Shown: positions 32,240 to 44,698 of the stretch, one piece after another
Layout: the number at the start of each line of letters is the position of its first letter
How positions within the stretch are numbered: the first letter of the stretch is position 1
Assembly (NCBI GenBank): GCA_026214975.1
Contig: JAOBSW010001057.1
Location: forward strand, 94,737 to 158,736
Reading direction: 5' to 3'
DNA from: Gentiana macrophylla
Lineage: Eukaryota; Streptophyta; Magnoliopsida; Gentianales; Gentianaceae
Length of the DNA stretch: 64,000 nt
Translations under genes and position numbers: made by a program
Notes under the pieces: generated by a model
The model's input: the letters and a program-made list of their open reading frames with translations, nothing else
What the model was told of the DNA's origin: nothing
Databases searched by the model: none

Positions 32240-33945
32240 TGATGACGTAGATCAAGTGATAATAAAATACTTGACCACCATAAACCAATACTAGCAAGAG
32301 GACTAGGTCCATCGTAGTATAGCTATAGCGAATCAAGGTCGATCCCACAGGGAACCAATTGTGGGTCATTTATATACAAACAATTAATTATTCATATCAA
32401 GGACATAAAGCGGTCTATGACCAACAAAAGACAAGAAAGGTAAAGGACACGACACAAACAACGTAATTAACCTCCCCAATTATTATGTTATCGTTTGGAA
32501 TTAGAGATTCTACATAATTAAGCTAGACTCGACAACTATTAATCCGATTCGTATTTCTTTTATATTGGCTACGGGAGTCATCCCTTAAACTAGATCTAGC
32601 TCCGGGTAGGCCATCTAGATCACTATGCTACATTACGTGACTTCGCTTTTTCGGCCTCCATCTCATATAACTTGACGCTTACAAAACTAGGGATGCCGAT
32701 ATTAACCGTATTCCTCACCTAGGCAACATTCCTGTGATTAGGTGTACTTCCTAGACGATCGCATAAGTCTCCGTCCCATTAACAATTACCTGCACGGTCT
32801 CATGTTAATCACCGATTTACGTATAACTAGGTGTCGAAAATTCCCATATACATAACAGATCTAGATCTCGCTGAAAGTCCCGGAAGATCAATTCATGGGC
32901 CGACCTAGGAGCCCTATATTGGTATTTCCTAATCATACGCTAATTAAAACAGACGAGCAACGTAGCCGTAGCCATACCTACTAAGATAAGAAATTCTAGG
33001 TGGACAATCACACCATAAAGACGTGGCTAGATTGACGCGGCGAAAAACTAAATCTTAGCGTTTCTACATACGTAACGGATAAAATAGAGGTTCATAAAGC
33101 AATTATATAGATCTACTAAAAACACGATTGTCGATCATACCAAAGTCATCTATAGGTCACCGGATGACAGATCTGGACGTGTGGATCCTTATAGACAAGG
33201 AATCCCCACTGCCTCATATCGTATCCTTAAATCTACATTGTTAGGTGAAGAATGAACAACCTCAAACGATAAACAATAATTGGGGACTTAATTACAAAGA
33301 ACTAAGAACAAATAAATAAAAGAACTTACATAACTGCAGAACTTGTAAAAAAACTGCTCTAAGAAAACTGAATATTTAATTATGAATTGTGTATATGTGC
33401 GTGTAGAGTGTGTATTGTATGTCTCTATTTATAGAGGTTCAAGCTAATTAAGAGATATATTTCAAAATATCAAAACAAATAGAGATAACTCTCGGCCGAT
33501 CTCAAAATAAAAATAAGATGCACCCCCCCCCCCTTTCATGCGTGTCCTCCAATGTCGGCGCCACTCTTTTGATTGGCTTGTCGGCGCTTGTCATGCCTTA
33601 CTCCTCTTTTTGTGCTTATCCGATCTTTATCTTCACTGCATCCGGATTTCCTTGGATTTATCTTGAGATTTAATTCTTCCATTTGTATTTATCCTCCAAA
33701 AATTATCTAAATCTATAAAATAGATATTTATCCAAAAATAAATCATATTTAAGTAATAAAAACGGATAAATACCAAATTATCTCTTTTAAATAATACAAA
33801 ATGGATAAATACCAAATTATAAATTATAAATCACATAACATTAAATAATCCATATAAACATGTGATTTAATATAAAATATATATTATTAATCTCAATTTA
33901 AGGACAACGTTGATGACTTTTACGGGTATAATTTGACCGTCATCA
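32240..33945 (-). repeat. 5' LTR of element F
   Basis: The partner of 26847-28568. The - strand TATA box TATAAATA is at 33426-33433. Near the end that meets the PBS the - strand reads CTGTGGGATCGACC, a phrase common in U5 of plant gypsy LTRs. An 11-C run at about 33523-33534 is expanded compared with the left copy. Confidence 0.92.
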
Positions 33946-33950
33946 ATGTC

Positions 33951-34680
33951 TATTATTGAACTAATACTAGATATGATATGGCTCACTAAAACCTTACTAA
34001 GAAAAATCTAGTGAGAAAAAATCTTAGTTAAAGAAAACGAGTACATAATTATCTCGTGTTGATTTACTCTCCCGAACCAAGAATCAATTAAGGTCTTTCA
34101 AACGTCGTGATCGCAATGCTTTTCACCAGTCTCTCAAATTTTGCAGTCGGCAATGTCTTGATAAATAAATCTGCCACGTTGTCGGTTGATCGGATCTGTT
34201 GCACAACAATTTCTCCATTCTTTTGCCAGTCCATTATATGGCTGAATTAATTTCTCGATCTGAGTTTCATAACGTACATGTTATTTACAATTAACTTTGC
34301 TAGAAAAACCCAATGGAAAAAAACTGGACGAGGAAAATTGTTCATGCCATTTGCGTTTTTATACGTTGCACTGACTGCCTCATTAAAACCTTTAACTAAA
34401 AAAATCTAATGGGAAAAACTTGGTTTAAGGGGAAAAGAGTACCATCATTGATTTTAAGACCAAAAGCTCAAAATAGTTTTGAAATTGTCGCTCCCCCCGA
34501 CGACAACAATCTTCCTTATGTACGCATTACAGTACTATAAAAACATTTTGTTCCAAAACAGATGTAGGATTGATCTTAGTGAACGAATCTGCTAAATTGT
34601 CACTAGAGCGTACATTTTGTATATCAATTGCAACACGGTCATCACTATAATCATAAAAAAAATTGAAGAAGTAATACAAT
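33951..34680 (-). pseudogene. Copia pol tail of element E, duplicated
   Basis: Two RNase H C-termini are visible on the - strand. Around 34560-34650: NVRSSDNLADSFTKINPTSV. Around 34085-34230: VQQIRSTDNVADLFIKTLPT, followed by KFERLVKSIAITTFERP and a stop. Both correspond to the usual copia ending (D.LAD.FTK.LP...F..LV). Each is followed by the same kind of non-coding motif, so the 3' end of pol plus its downstream DNA appears tandemly duplicated, about 450 bp apart. The alternative is remains of two related elements. Confidence 0.75.
33981..34423 (-). repeat. Three copies of a 40-bp motif downstream of pol
   Basis: On the + strand GCTCACTAAAACCTTACTAA (33981), a diverged TTAACTTTGCTAGAAAAACC (34291) and GCCTCATTAAAACCTTTAAC (34377), each followed by an AAAAATCTARTGRGAAAAA-like tail. 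The copies lie between the RNase H ends and the PPT of element E. Confidence 0.65.
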
Positions 34681-37129
34681 TGCAATTTTGCATGCATATA
34701 TCCCCACCGTCACAGTAATGCTATAAAATTCATGACGTAAAACGTGAGTTACATATATATCCGTTCCTCAATATACTCCTCTTGTCATATTGCATCCAAC
34801 ATGAATGTTAACGACCTTTACAAGTTAACAATATGCATGTTGCGATTGTCATATTAATTCATTTCTGAAATCCATCAGGAATTTTCATATCAATATTAAT
34901 GTCTAACGACCATAAATATGCGGTCATGACATATGAAACTCAAAATATTAATTAGCAGAACATAACATGTGAAAATATATTTGATCATTAACAAGAAAAT
35001 ATTTGCAATTCAAACTCAACCTGAATTGCTTATTTCATTTTTTCTTAGTCTGAGTGCTTCTGACACTCTGCTAATGACTTAGCTACTGGATCCACATATA
35101 ATAATAGCAATTAAAGAGGCAAATATGTCGTCGACGACTATTATATATTTTTTTATAAATAAACACACACTTTATTTATTAAAAGCTAAAAAGGATTTTG
35201 AAACTCACAAGCCGAGTTTCATAACTCAAATTACAAAATCTTGAAGGTTGCGATTGTTTTTCTTTCTCGATCGCCTAGCCATCATATGTATTTTTTCAAC
35301 TTCAAAATTTTCCTTTTCTAAATCAGAAGAATATTTTTTCCTTTCCTTAATCTTTCTGGGCGATGTATTCAAAATCTCTAGGAATTCTCTATCCTTATCA
35401 ATTGAAAGACCTGTGTGCTCGATGATAGTGTCCTTTTGAGTTGGTGGAGAAGTAGTTAGAGTATCAATTTCATGTTGTGCGGTCTCTTGATTTATCTTCA
35501 ATCTTACCTCACATATCTCCTCCCCAATAATCGGGGCCGGTTCGATTTGATTAGTAATCTTATAATGATATATAGTAATTCAAATGGCTAATACTTAAGT
35601 TAACTAATTCAAGACACTATACGATAAAATCACTTCGGGAGATTCATTAGATTGCAAAACCAAGTATAACCAATTTGATTATTAATCTCATAATGATATA
35701 TAGTAATTCAAATGGCTAATACTTAAGTTAACTATTTCAAGACACTATACGATAAAATCACTTCGGGAGATTCATTATTGCAATAAACTTTGACATTTAA
35801 ATTTGCAATCAAAGTGTCAAACTGATTATCAAGTGCAAAATCAATCAAGTAGCAAAAACTCAGCTCGACACGATCAAGTATATAATATGGAAAAAAAATT
35901 GGCAGATTATGCTATTACCATATATATAAAAACGGTTAGACCAATGAACATTATCTTATCAAGAGTATATATATACAAGATATCAATAAGATGGTTTAAA
36001 ACAAAAGATCATATTTTATGTCTTAATTGAAACAATTATCAATCAGACTGATCAAGTATACATTATTTTAGCAAATTTAGAGTATCAATTGATACTGTTG
36101 TAAATATGTCCTTGTGAAAAGCTATTATATGGGTGTTTATTTCAACTGAAATGCCAACGGAAATTGGCATCGAAAAACACATTTTAATTTCAACACATTT
36201 AATCATTTTATTTAGCCATAAGCGAAAACCAAAACGATCATGAAAATAAATGTCTCATTTTTATTTCTTATTTGAATGATCAAAACGAGAAGTACTATGT
36301 ACTGTAACTAATAGTACACTTAAAATTGAAATAGCATAAAAGATAAACCTTGAAAATAGCATAAATGATAAGCCTTGAACATAGGCTTCAGGTATAGCAA
36401 TTTAAACAAATAAGTTGAAGTTTCCAATTTAAACAAAGAAAATTATCTTATGGCAGAAAATTCAAGAAGAAAACTGGTTTTAGTTAATAATCTTTTTTTC
36501 TTGTAGGCTACAAAGTATCAACCAAAACATATTACTCCAGATTAATTGATGTATACATGGTTAAAAAAATCTAGGTTTATTGATCAGTTATATTCTTATA
36601 ATTTATAGGATGAACAAAGATCATGTGTATAAACTATATGGATGTCGAGTTCTAAATGATTAACAACGGTGCATATGTGTGACTTTTTCAAAGCAAACAT
36701 ATTCAAGTTTGTGGTTAAAACTTAGTAAACTTGAGCAATCAAAAGGTGCCAACAATGATATTGGAAAATCACCACTTATTAATCAAGGTTCAAAACATCG
36801 CAACAATAGAGAAAAAAAAACATCCCTAAAACAGCTTTATTTCGATAAGGAGAAAATGCGTAAAAAATTCCTAAACCCACAATAATCTGATAAAGAGAAA
36901 ATGCATAAGAAAATGCCTAAAGCCACAATAATCTGAAACAATCAAGCGATATCATTAAAGAAATCCGCAACTTCCATGGGTGACATCAATAGCACATCAT
37001 AATTCAAACCATCATTCTTCTGATGTGATAGTGGCATATCAAAGTCTAGGTCATCATTCTTCATCAATCAAATTTGCATTTTCCTCAACACATTTTTCTG
37101 ACTTTCCCTGTGATGCCTAATAAAGTTCA
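34681..37129. other. Decayed interior of element E
   Basis: AT-rich, with no recognisable protein. An open frame of 91 codons on - (35226-35501) is charged (KIKERKKYSSDLEKENFEVE) but not assignable. A 104-bp direct duplication lies at 35546-35777. The integrase and RT expected here are not detectable, so most of pol has been lost or has decayed. Confidence 0.55.
35546..35777. repeat. 104-bp direct repeat, two copies
   Basis: 35546-35649 and 35674-35777 are nearly identical (TTTGATTAGTAATCT / TTTGATTATTAATCT through CTTCGGGAGATTCATTA), separated by 24 bases. This is probably a local tandem duplication. Confidence 0.9.
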
Positions 37130-38000
37130 ACTAGATGTTTTGCCGTGCGGCATGTCTTGAACCAATGCCCTTCCATTCCACATTTGTAGCATTTGTCACC
37201 ACATACTTTCTTTCTTTATTATTGTTATCCAACTGTGGTGGATCACGTCGTTTCTTCCCACGATTATCATTGTGATTGAAAACATATTGTCCACGACTGC
37301 GTCCACGATCGCCACGGCGACCACGTCCACGTCCATGGCCAAAATTTGAAGATTGTGTCACATTCATTTCAAGGAATGGACTGGTACCAATGAGACGCGA
37401 CTCGTGATTTTTCATCAACAGCTCATTATTTTGCACATCCAACTATAGACATGCAACGAGATCCAAATATCTCTTGAAACCTTTCTCTCGATATTGTTGC
37501 TGCAAAAGCACCTTCGAGACAAGGAAGGTGGAGAAAGTTTTATTTTTTTCCATCATGTCACCATCTTTTTCACTTATTCACCACATAATTTCAGTTGTGA
37601 TGTAATCTTAAAATGACTGAATCGTATTCAGTGACAGATTTAAAATCCGGCAGTTGCAGGTTTTGCCAATCATATCTCGCCTTTGGTAAAACGACCAACC
37701 TCAAGTAATCAAACCTCTCTTTCAGATTGTTCCACAATTCATACGGATCTTTCACCGTTAAATATTCATGTTTACCTCGTCAAGATGATGACGGAGAAAT
37801 ATCATGGCCTTTGCACGGTCTAGGTTTGTCTAATTCTTATTCACGAAAATTGTTTTACCAAGCCTCATAGATTCCAAGTGCATTTCAACATCCATGACCC
37901 ATGATAAGTAATTTTTTCCCGATATGTTTTTGGGGAACAAATTCTTGTTTAGTGATGTTAGCCATTGAAAGAAAACCAAGGAGAATGCCATAGAAAAGAA
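37130..38000 (-). pseudogene. gag: gag of element E
   Basis: Near 37830-37965 the - strand gives ISGKNYLSWVMDVEMHLESM and then DRAKAMIFLRHHLDE, the usual start of copia gag. The 103-codon frame 37131-37442 has NNELLMKNHESRLIGTSPF and an RG-rich stretch (GHGRGRGRRGDRGRSRG). In another frame around 37150-37200 a complete CCHC knuckle appears: CYKCGMEGHWFKTC. The middle is broken by several stops. Gag starts close to the LTR at 38047, so the leader is very short. The zinc knuckle would bind element RNA. Confidence 0.85.
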
Positions 38001-38046
38001 AAAATTACCTTGAATCCTCTCCCGGTAAAGTCTTGTCCTGATAACG

Positions 38047-38207
38047 TGTTATCGAACTAATAAATAACAGAGAAAACAAAATAATGAAATATAAAGTATA
38101 GAGAAGAAGGAAAAATGTTGTTTATTATTTCACTGGTATCATGCGGTAGTTATAGTAGAAAATACAATGTAGATACAATAATTTGAGTTAATCCAATATC
38201 TAATGAC
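38047..38207 (-). repeat. 5' LTR of element E, part 1
   Basis: Matches 26628-26790 base by base with few changes, then stops at ATCTAATGAC where element G starts. The missing end resumes at about 44707. Confidence 0.85.
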
Positions 38208-40569
38208 TATTAGAAAAATGATTGTCTGATTCCATTTATAGTAATCTGTTTTTATCGTTTATAGAAACTTTCCATACAGGAAAATCAATTTTGAACAATA
38301 GAGATGAAGAAACAATTCTGAACATGTATTTCACATCTATACACACAAAAACACAACAATATGCACAGAAAATTGAACGACACAAAGCATAAGTAAATAC
38401 AAAAACTTATTGTTTAGACTGAGGCGTGTAGAACGCTTTTCTTAAGACTTTAATGCCCCGACTATGTGCTCATGGTGATGGCATAAGTCTCCCAAGATAC
38501 AAATGATCTTCCATTTCTGGTTGTAGCACTTCAATACGGAAAAGACGGCGAGCTGATTAGGCCTTGTTATCTCAACTTTATGTAATGCAGAAAATGTGTT
38601 TTAATTTTTGAGTTTCGGTATGAATGCAAGATGATTTTCTATCTCTATTTTCATTCAACAATGCAGGGATTTATAGGCAGGAGAGGAAGAGTAGCAACTT
38701 TTCTTAAATTGGAAGTTAGAGAAGTGATGTAGGTCAACCGAATGATGTATTTTTATCCCACTTCTCAAGCTTTTAGTGAAGCTTTTCTATCAAACTCATG
38801 CAATTATGTGATGAAATAGATCAAGAGTTGTAAATAGGTTTTAAGTATCTAATCCCATATTTTTAGGCTTTTATGCCACCTTTTTGTTATCGGAATTATG
38901 CAGGGTATCATTTTTGGTTTTGTTTTGCAGATACCCAGGTTAGATACGAGTTTTGGAAGATCTTGGAGCAGCCCATCAGGCTTTAGAGATGTTTTTTGTT
39001 GAAGAAGTTAGAGAATCAAACTAAGAGTAGAAAGTCGGAGCACGCCGAGTGCACAGTCGGGGGACGCCGGATTTTGACAGTTGAGAATCTGAGCAGCAGT
39101 TAATGAGTCTGACACATCCAACTACCTGTCAGAAGTTGGTGCACGCCGAGTGCACAATCGGCGGACGCCGAAAGATCCGGATTTCTTTAAAGATTATTCT
39201 TGACTTCATTTCGAGGAGGGCTGAAAAAATATACACTTTTCTCAATCTTGAAGGCACTTACACTTTCAAGGCCCATCTAGCCAAAATCACCACAACTTTA
39301 GCTCTTAAATTTCAAGTGTAAACATTAAGAATTCTTATTTGATATCTTGGATGAATTCTATTTGGACAAGTTTGTAGCTTTTAAGATACACTCTCTCCAT
39401 TGGAGCTTGTGAAGATTGAATGCAAGTTTTCCTTTTTCAAGTTGATAGCTTGTGATTGGTATAATTCTAGCCTTTACTTTGATTTAATTGTTCTTATAGT
39501 TATGAACTCTAACCTTAACAAGTTGGAACTCATAACTACGAGTGGCTAGTTTCACACTAGCCAAGATAATGTGAAGTGAAGATGGATTCTTTTGATTGTG
39601 AATGAGTTGGTAGAATTGCATATAAGTTTCTCGTAGTGTTGAACCTTCTTTTACTTGATATTGTTGTTAGCAATCTAGGAAGTAATTAACCCTAACTTGC
39701 ACACACACACACACTTGATGGAGACCGAAAGGGTATATTGAGTGTGGGATAAGAGTAGAAGAATCGGGTAAAACCGACCTTATGTGGAATTCGGTTTCTT
39801 ATCCGAGGGTTGCTTCGGCTTGTGTTCAAGTGCATATCATGTTGAATCATTAGATTTAGGGTACCTAAGTCAAGGAGGAGACATAGAGTGATCTCACTCA
39901 TTCAAAAGAAGGGGGATTGCTAGTCGAGGAACATACCGGTCCACACTCTTGAACATCTTAGGAAGGAAGGTAGGTAACCAACTCTATCATAATCAATTAA
40001 GAGTCCATCGGATCAAAGCATTGTCTTGGTTAGTCCCATTTCCATTTCAGTTTAGTTATATTAAGTATCACGTATTTTATGCAACAAATTGCGACTTGGA
40101 TCGAAAGTATGAACCTAATCGGTGGTTAACCAACACACTCCTTGTGGGATACGACCTTGACTCACTAACTAGGCTACAGTTGACCCGGTACACTGCCGGT
40201 TACACTGAACACCCATAAAGGACACGTCAAGAAGTTATTTGTTGTAAATAACCGAATTTTGAGCGAATGACATTCTCGCTCATGAACATAATTCAACAGA
40301 TGCATTGTTTTCGACAAGTTCAATCTGAATCAAGTGCGCTTCGCTCACATAAATCACTTTACCTTTAGGCATCAATTTCTCATTCACCCGATATCGAAAT
40401 TGAGTGATTCAAAAGCCTAAAATCAACTACTATCTTAGTATTTTTCAAAGCTATTTTTAGCTCCTCCCAGAAATTCATTCCGTAACGCATTCAAATCCGG
40501 GCCTGAAGTTGACTATTCGTCATTCAACTTAAACCCATTTCAGAGCTAAAACAGCATAAAGTTCCAACA
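38208..40569 (-). repeat. 3' LTR of element G, interrupted by solo LTR H
   Basis: Without 38725-40229 and one 5-base duplication it would be about 850 bp, equal to the right copy. The outer TG has mutated to TA (TATTAGAAA). Confidence 0.82.
38725..40229 (+). mobile_element. Solo LTR H (1505 bp) inside the LTR of element G
   Basis: It starts TGATGTAGGTCAACC and ends GGACACGTCA, and is flanked by the perfect duplication AGAAG (38720-38724 and 40230-40234). The uninterrupted partner LTR at 44355-44365 shows the empty site. No internal region is present, so it arose by LTR-LTR recombination. Near its end CTTGTGGGATACGACCTTG is a U5-type phrase of plant gypsy LTRs, giving + orientation. Two imperfect copies of GCACGCCGAGTGCACA occur at about 39040 and 39143. 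A (CA)n run is at 39700-39714. Confidence 0.92.
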
Positions 40570-40580
40570 ATCCCCCACAT

Positions 40581-41135
40581 GAATGAAAATTAATGCATAT
40601 GCTATGCGGACTCTGTAGAGATAACAAGCGGAGCTCTATTGCATCGGGCGAGGTGGTTTGCAGTCTTGAACCTTCCTTAGCAGAATACCCTCGGACATAC
40701 TCGACTAAGCAGTGAACTAGGTCGTGAACTGCTCAGACTTTGGTGCATGCCTAGACATTGATACCCACATAATAGACCCCCTGGCCTTCTCGAAGTTCTT
40801 ATGGTTGTGTCCATTTTGGCCCTGGAACACCTTTGTTTCAGAAAGTGTGTTAGAGAAATCAGCCCTTGAATTCTCACAAAAGCGGCCCCACTTCCACTTA
40901 CATAGGTGACCTCCTATAAAGAGTAATATGCAATACCCCACTTGGCTTAACCAAGATATAGGAATCTTTAAAAGCTTTATGCTTAACCTGAACCATTCAG
41001 CAGACAACACTTTTGTTTTGACAGAATGAGCAAATGTTAATTGTCCCTCATAAATTAGTTTTCCCTTTTGAACCATGATATTGGGATCTCCAATCAGTAT
41101 GGTTGGGTTTCCATTATAAGGAAACATGCGTAATA
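40581..41135 (-). other. 3' non-coding tail of element G
   Basis: On the - strand this follows the decayed pol end and precedes the PPT. It is open for 136 codons (40717-41127), but the peptide has no family resemblance. It is probably the transcribed 3' untranslated region usual in this copia group. Confidence 0.45.
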
Positions 41136-41236
41136 GGCTTCAGTCTCATTCCGTTTGTAAAAAATTGACACCCGATCTCTGGCTAAACCTTTTATAAGCG
41201 GAGCCGCAAGATTCTCCTTCGACTTTATACAATCGA
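41136..41236 (-). pseudogene. RNase H C-terminal shred of element G
   Basis: The frame gives CIKSKENLAAPLIKGLARDR and then VSIFYKRNETEAYYA. This is the usual copia pol end (SK.NLADPLTKGL.R..V), with Asp to Ala and Thr to Ile changes. It shows that G once had pol and lost it by internal deletion, rather than never having had it. Confidence 0.65.
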
Positions 41237-41990
41237 GGAAATCAAACCATTAGAGATCAATTCTTAAATGGTATTGTGTCAACGATGTAATATTCGTGAC
41301 TTAACATGTTCCATATTACCACTATTGCATTCTAATAACATTGATAGGCTTTAAGCCACACGCAATATCTTTTCAAGGAAATATGAAATAATTCAAATCC
41401 CTCTCACTTTTTTGCTTTCGTTCCATCACTTTATTTAGGTAAATTTCCTTTACCAACCACCCCCACATTTCCAAGAATCTAATTAAGTTTGATTGGAAGA
41501 TATTTTTTCCCCCATGTGTTTTGGGTAAACCTCAAGTTAACCATCATTTTGCAACAGTAATTTATTAAGGTAAGTGTACTTCAACGATTTGATGAATGTT
41601 GTTGGTACCAAAACAAAATTCATTAAACATTGAGTTGCACTTTTCCACCTTAATCACCACGATTCGATTAACTTATTTATTACGTTGATTTAAACGCTTC
41701 AATAAATGTATCAACAACGTCATCCTTACCTCTTGAAATGTACATCATAACATTGAAAGGAAATCACTAATTAATATGAATATACATAATTATATAATAC
41801 ATATATTCATAATAATAACATGTCACCATACATGTAATACATTAAGGTGTTTACTCAAGCACCTAAATACATACAAATTTATACAAATATTATACATATA
41901 TAATAATGTATGAATTATACTGTTTATTACAAACCATGAATTAAAATAAATGTTTAACAAAAGAAATTCAACCATCAAGTTCTCGCAATC
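41237..41990. other. AT-rich interior of element G, no gene
   Basis: I see no coding or structured repeats here. The site of the missing pol lies in this stretch. Confidence 0.5.
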
Positions 41991-42008
41991 ATTACGCGGA
42001 TAGGTTCA

Positions 42009-42864
42009 ACTCATCCATAGTCTCGGTGACTATTTCCGCCACGTTTTGATTGCTCAAACTTCCGAGGCTTTCGGCATTCATTCCTGTGGTGTCCTTGTTT
42101 CCCGCAATTATAGCATTTACCAATGAACTGCTTAGCCTCTTGATTGCCTTTTGAACTTTCACCCTTGAACTTTCTTTTCTGGCCTTTTCCATTGTTTGCA
42201 CCGGAACCGGACTCCACCAAATTTGCATTGGATTGTCCAGAGTGTCCTCCTCTGTCAAGTTGCCGGTTGTTCTCTTCAACTCTCAGTTTCACCACCAACT
42301 TGTTCATGGTATCTCCTTATTTGTATGCTTCAAATATTTTTTTAAATCTCTCCACGAAGGTGGAAGTTACCCAATTATTTCAGCAACTTGGAATGGTTCA
42401 CCAATCCTTTCTCGAGACACTCGTAGATAATTATCTGCAACTCTTCCATTTGGCTAACAACGGTTTTGGATTCCACCATATTGTAATCCATAAAGCGGTC
42501 AACAATATATTTTCTCGTGCCAACATCTTCCATCTTATACTTCATTTCAAGTGCTGCTATAATAATTCTTTAGCACTTTTACACATACAATAACTGTATA
42601 TAAAGTATTGTCAAGACAATTAAGGATATAATTTTTGCATAGGAAATCTGAGTGTTTCCGTGCATCCAATGCTGTCACAAAGGCTTTATTGTTTTCACCC
42701 TCTTGCACCGCAAGAGGATCTTCAGTTAGCCATTTCGCCAAACTCAATGTTGTCAGATAGAATAGCATTTTTTGATGCCATCTCTTGAAGTTCTGCCCGT
42801 TGAACTTCTCCGGTTTTTCGTGGTGAGACGAACTTGTTCCTAGCACAATAACAGAGTCGCACAA
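42009..42864 (-). pseudogene. gag: gag of element G
   Basis: The frame from 42864 gives SSHHEKPEKFNGQNFKRWHQ and KMLFYLTTLSLAKWL, then DARKHSDFLCKNYILNCLDN, the gag of a common plant copia group (HEKPEKF.G..FKRWQQKMLFYLTTL). A frameshift follows. The segment 42011-42307 carries MNKLVVKLRVEENNR, a Gly/Lys-rich linker and an intact zinc knuckle CYNCGKQGHHRNEC. The protein coats element RNA. Stops in the middle (about 42310-42540) disable it, although both halves read well. Confidence 0.88.
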
Positions 42865-43841
42865 ATGACAAATGAGTTGTTAAATCCAATTTGCCTTCCA
42901 TTTCTGTTTTTCACTAATGAAGATCAACAATCAAAGTTCAAAACAGACTATGTTATGTACATTTTCCCAATATTGGTATATCGCAATTTTAAAAATTCAC
43001 GAACATTTTACACATATAATATGAATACTTCTGTAATCTACAACACCAAATAAACATCTTTCGTTCATTAAATTTTTGGAAACGAGCGAGTATTTACAAA
43101 GTATTTTGGACTATAACAAAAAGTCATGACTATATTTATATTTTTCGGCACAATAATTTTTTCCACCAAATTGCAGCTTTTTTCGTTACAAGTAAACTAT
43201 AATCACATACTTGTAGAATCATACAAAAATCATGTTGCTAACATAATGTTTTTTCTTCAAAAGTATACAAGGCAACAAGTTGCATTTTTACACCAAAAAA
43301 TTAGTTTTTTATACAATATTATATTGCAAATTTTTAATAATCATTTCACATCTCCAGAATTGATACCAACATATTTTAGATGATGTTTAAGATGGCACAT
43401 ATCATATAAAATAAATTTATCGAAAGATTCGCACATAAGCATGTTGTTGTACCACATTTAACTAATAAGCATCCGGTTAAACATGAATTTTCTACTTAAA
43501 CTTTTTCTAAAGTTGTTTTAAAAATTCACGGGTACTTTTAACAAATAATACAAACGGATTTGTAATCTACAACATCTCAGAAACAACTTGTATTCTTTGA
43601 GTTTCAAGAAAAAAAAACACAGTAATTACAAAGTATTTCGGCCTTAAAAACAATGTAGTTAGTCGTGCAAATTTTCAGAAAATTGTGTAAAAATTGTTTT
43701 TATTACTACAACTTTTCCCAATGTTATTTTTCCCGAATTGCAGATGCAATTCAGTGTTCAAACTTTTACAAAAGTATATGCACATCAAACAGATTACATA
43801 CGAATCATATTATTAACACAAGAAGCAATTAATGTCTTAGT
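42865..43841. other. 5' leader of element G
   Basis: About 980 bases between gag and the 5' LTR (- strand). AT-rich, with only short meaningless ORFs. No standard tRNA-iMet PBS is visible next to the LTR, so the primer site has diverged or uses another tRNA. Confidence 0.5.
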
Positions 43842-44698
43842 TGTTAGAAAAATGATTGTCTGATTTCGTTTATAGTAATCTATTTTTATCGTTTGTAGAA
43901 ATTTTCCATACAGAAAAGCAATTTTGAACAACAGAGATTAAGAAACAATTTTACGAACATGTATTTCACATCTATACACACAACAACACAACAATAAGCC
44001 ACGAGAGAAAATTGAACGACACAAAGCATAAGTAAATACGAAAACTTATTGTTTAGATCGAGGCGCGTAGAATGCTTTCCTTAAGACTTTTATGCCCCGA
44101 CTATGTGCTCACGGTGAAGACATAAGTCTCCCAAGATACAATGATCTTTCTTTTTCCTGGTTGTAGCACTTAAATGCGTAAAAGACGGCGAACCGATTAG
44201 GCCTTGCTATCTCAACTTTATGTATGCGAGAAAATGTGTTTTAATTTTTGTAGAGTTTCGGTATGAATGCAAGATGATTTTCTATATCTATTTTCATTCA
44301 ACAATGCAGGGATTTATAGGCAGGAAGGGGTATAGTAGCATTTTTTCCTAAACTGGAAGTTAGAGAAGTTATTTGGTTTAAATAACCGAATTTTGAACGG
44401 GTGTCATTCTGTTCATGAACATAATTCGAACAGATGCATTGTTTCGATAACTTCAATCTGAACTGATGTCTGCTTCGGCTCACATAAATCACTCTAATTT
44501 TAGGCATTAATTTCCCATTCATCCAATATCGAAATCGAGTGATTCAAATGCCTAAAATCAACTACTATCTTAGTAGTTTTCAATCACATTTTTAGCTCCC
44601 GAAATTTATTCCGTAACGCATTCAAATCCGGGCCTAAAGTTGGCTATTCGCCATTTAACTTAAACTCATTTTGAGCTAAAACACCTTAAAGTTCCAAA
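43842..44698 (-). repeat. 5' LTR of element G
   Basis: It starts TGTTAGAAAAATGATTGTC and ends near GTTCCAA. It is collinear with the left copy except that solo LTR H is missing between AGAGAAG and TTATTTGG, which proves the empty site. Confidence 0.85.

Larger units (their letters stand above)
26847..33945 (-). mobile_element. Element F: large non-coding LTR retrotransposon derivative (7.1 kb)
   Basis: LTRs of 1722 and 1706 bp (26847-28568 and 32240-33945) start TGATGACG and end CGTCATCA, an 8-base inverted terminus, and are flanked by the perfect duplication ATGTC (26842-26846 and 33946-33950). The PBS for tRNA-Asp (32216-32233) and the PPT (28569-28582) fix - orientation. The 3.67-kb interior has no gag or pol. 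It is therefore a LARD-type non-autonomous element. The tRNA-Asp primer and PPT-proximal text suggest a gypsy, Athila-like parent. The insertion lies between the pol tail and the PPT of element E. Confidence 0.93.
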
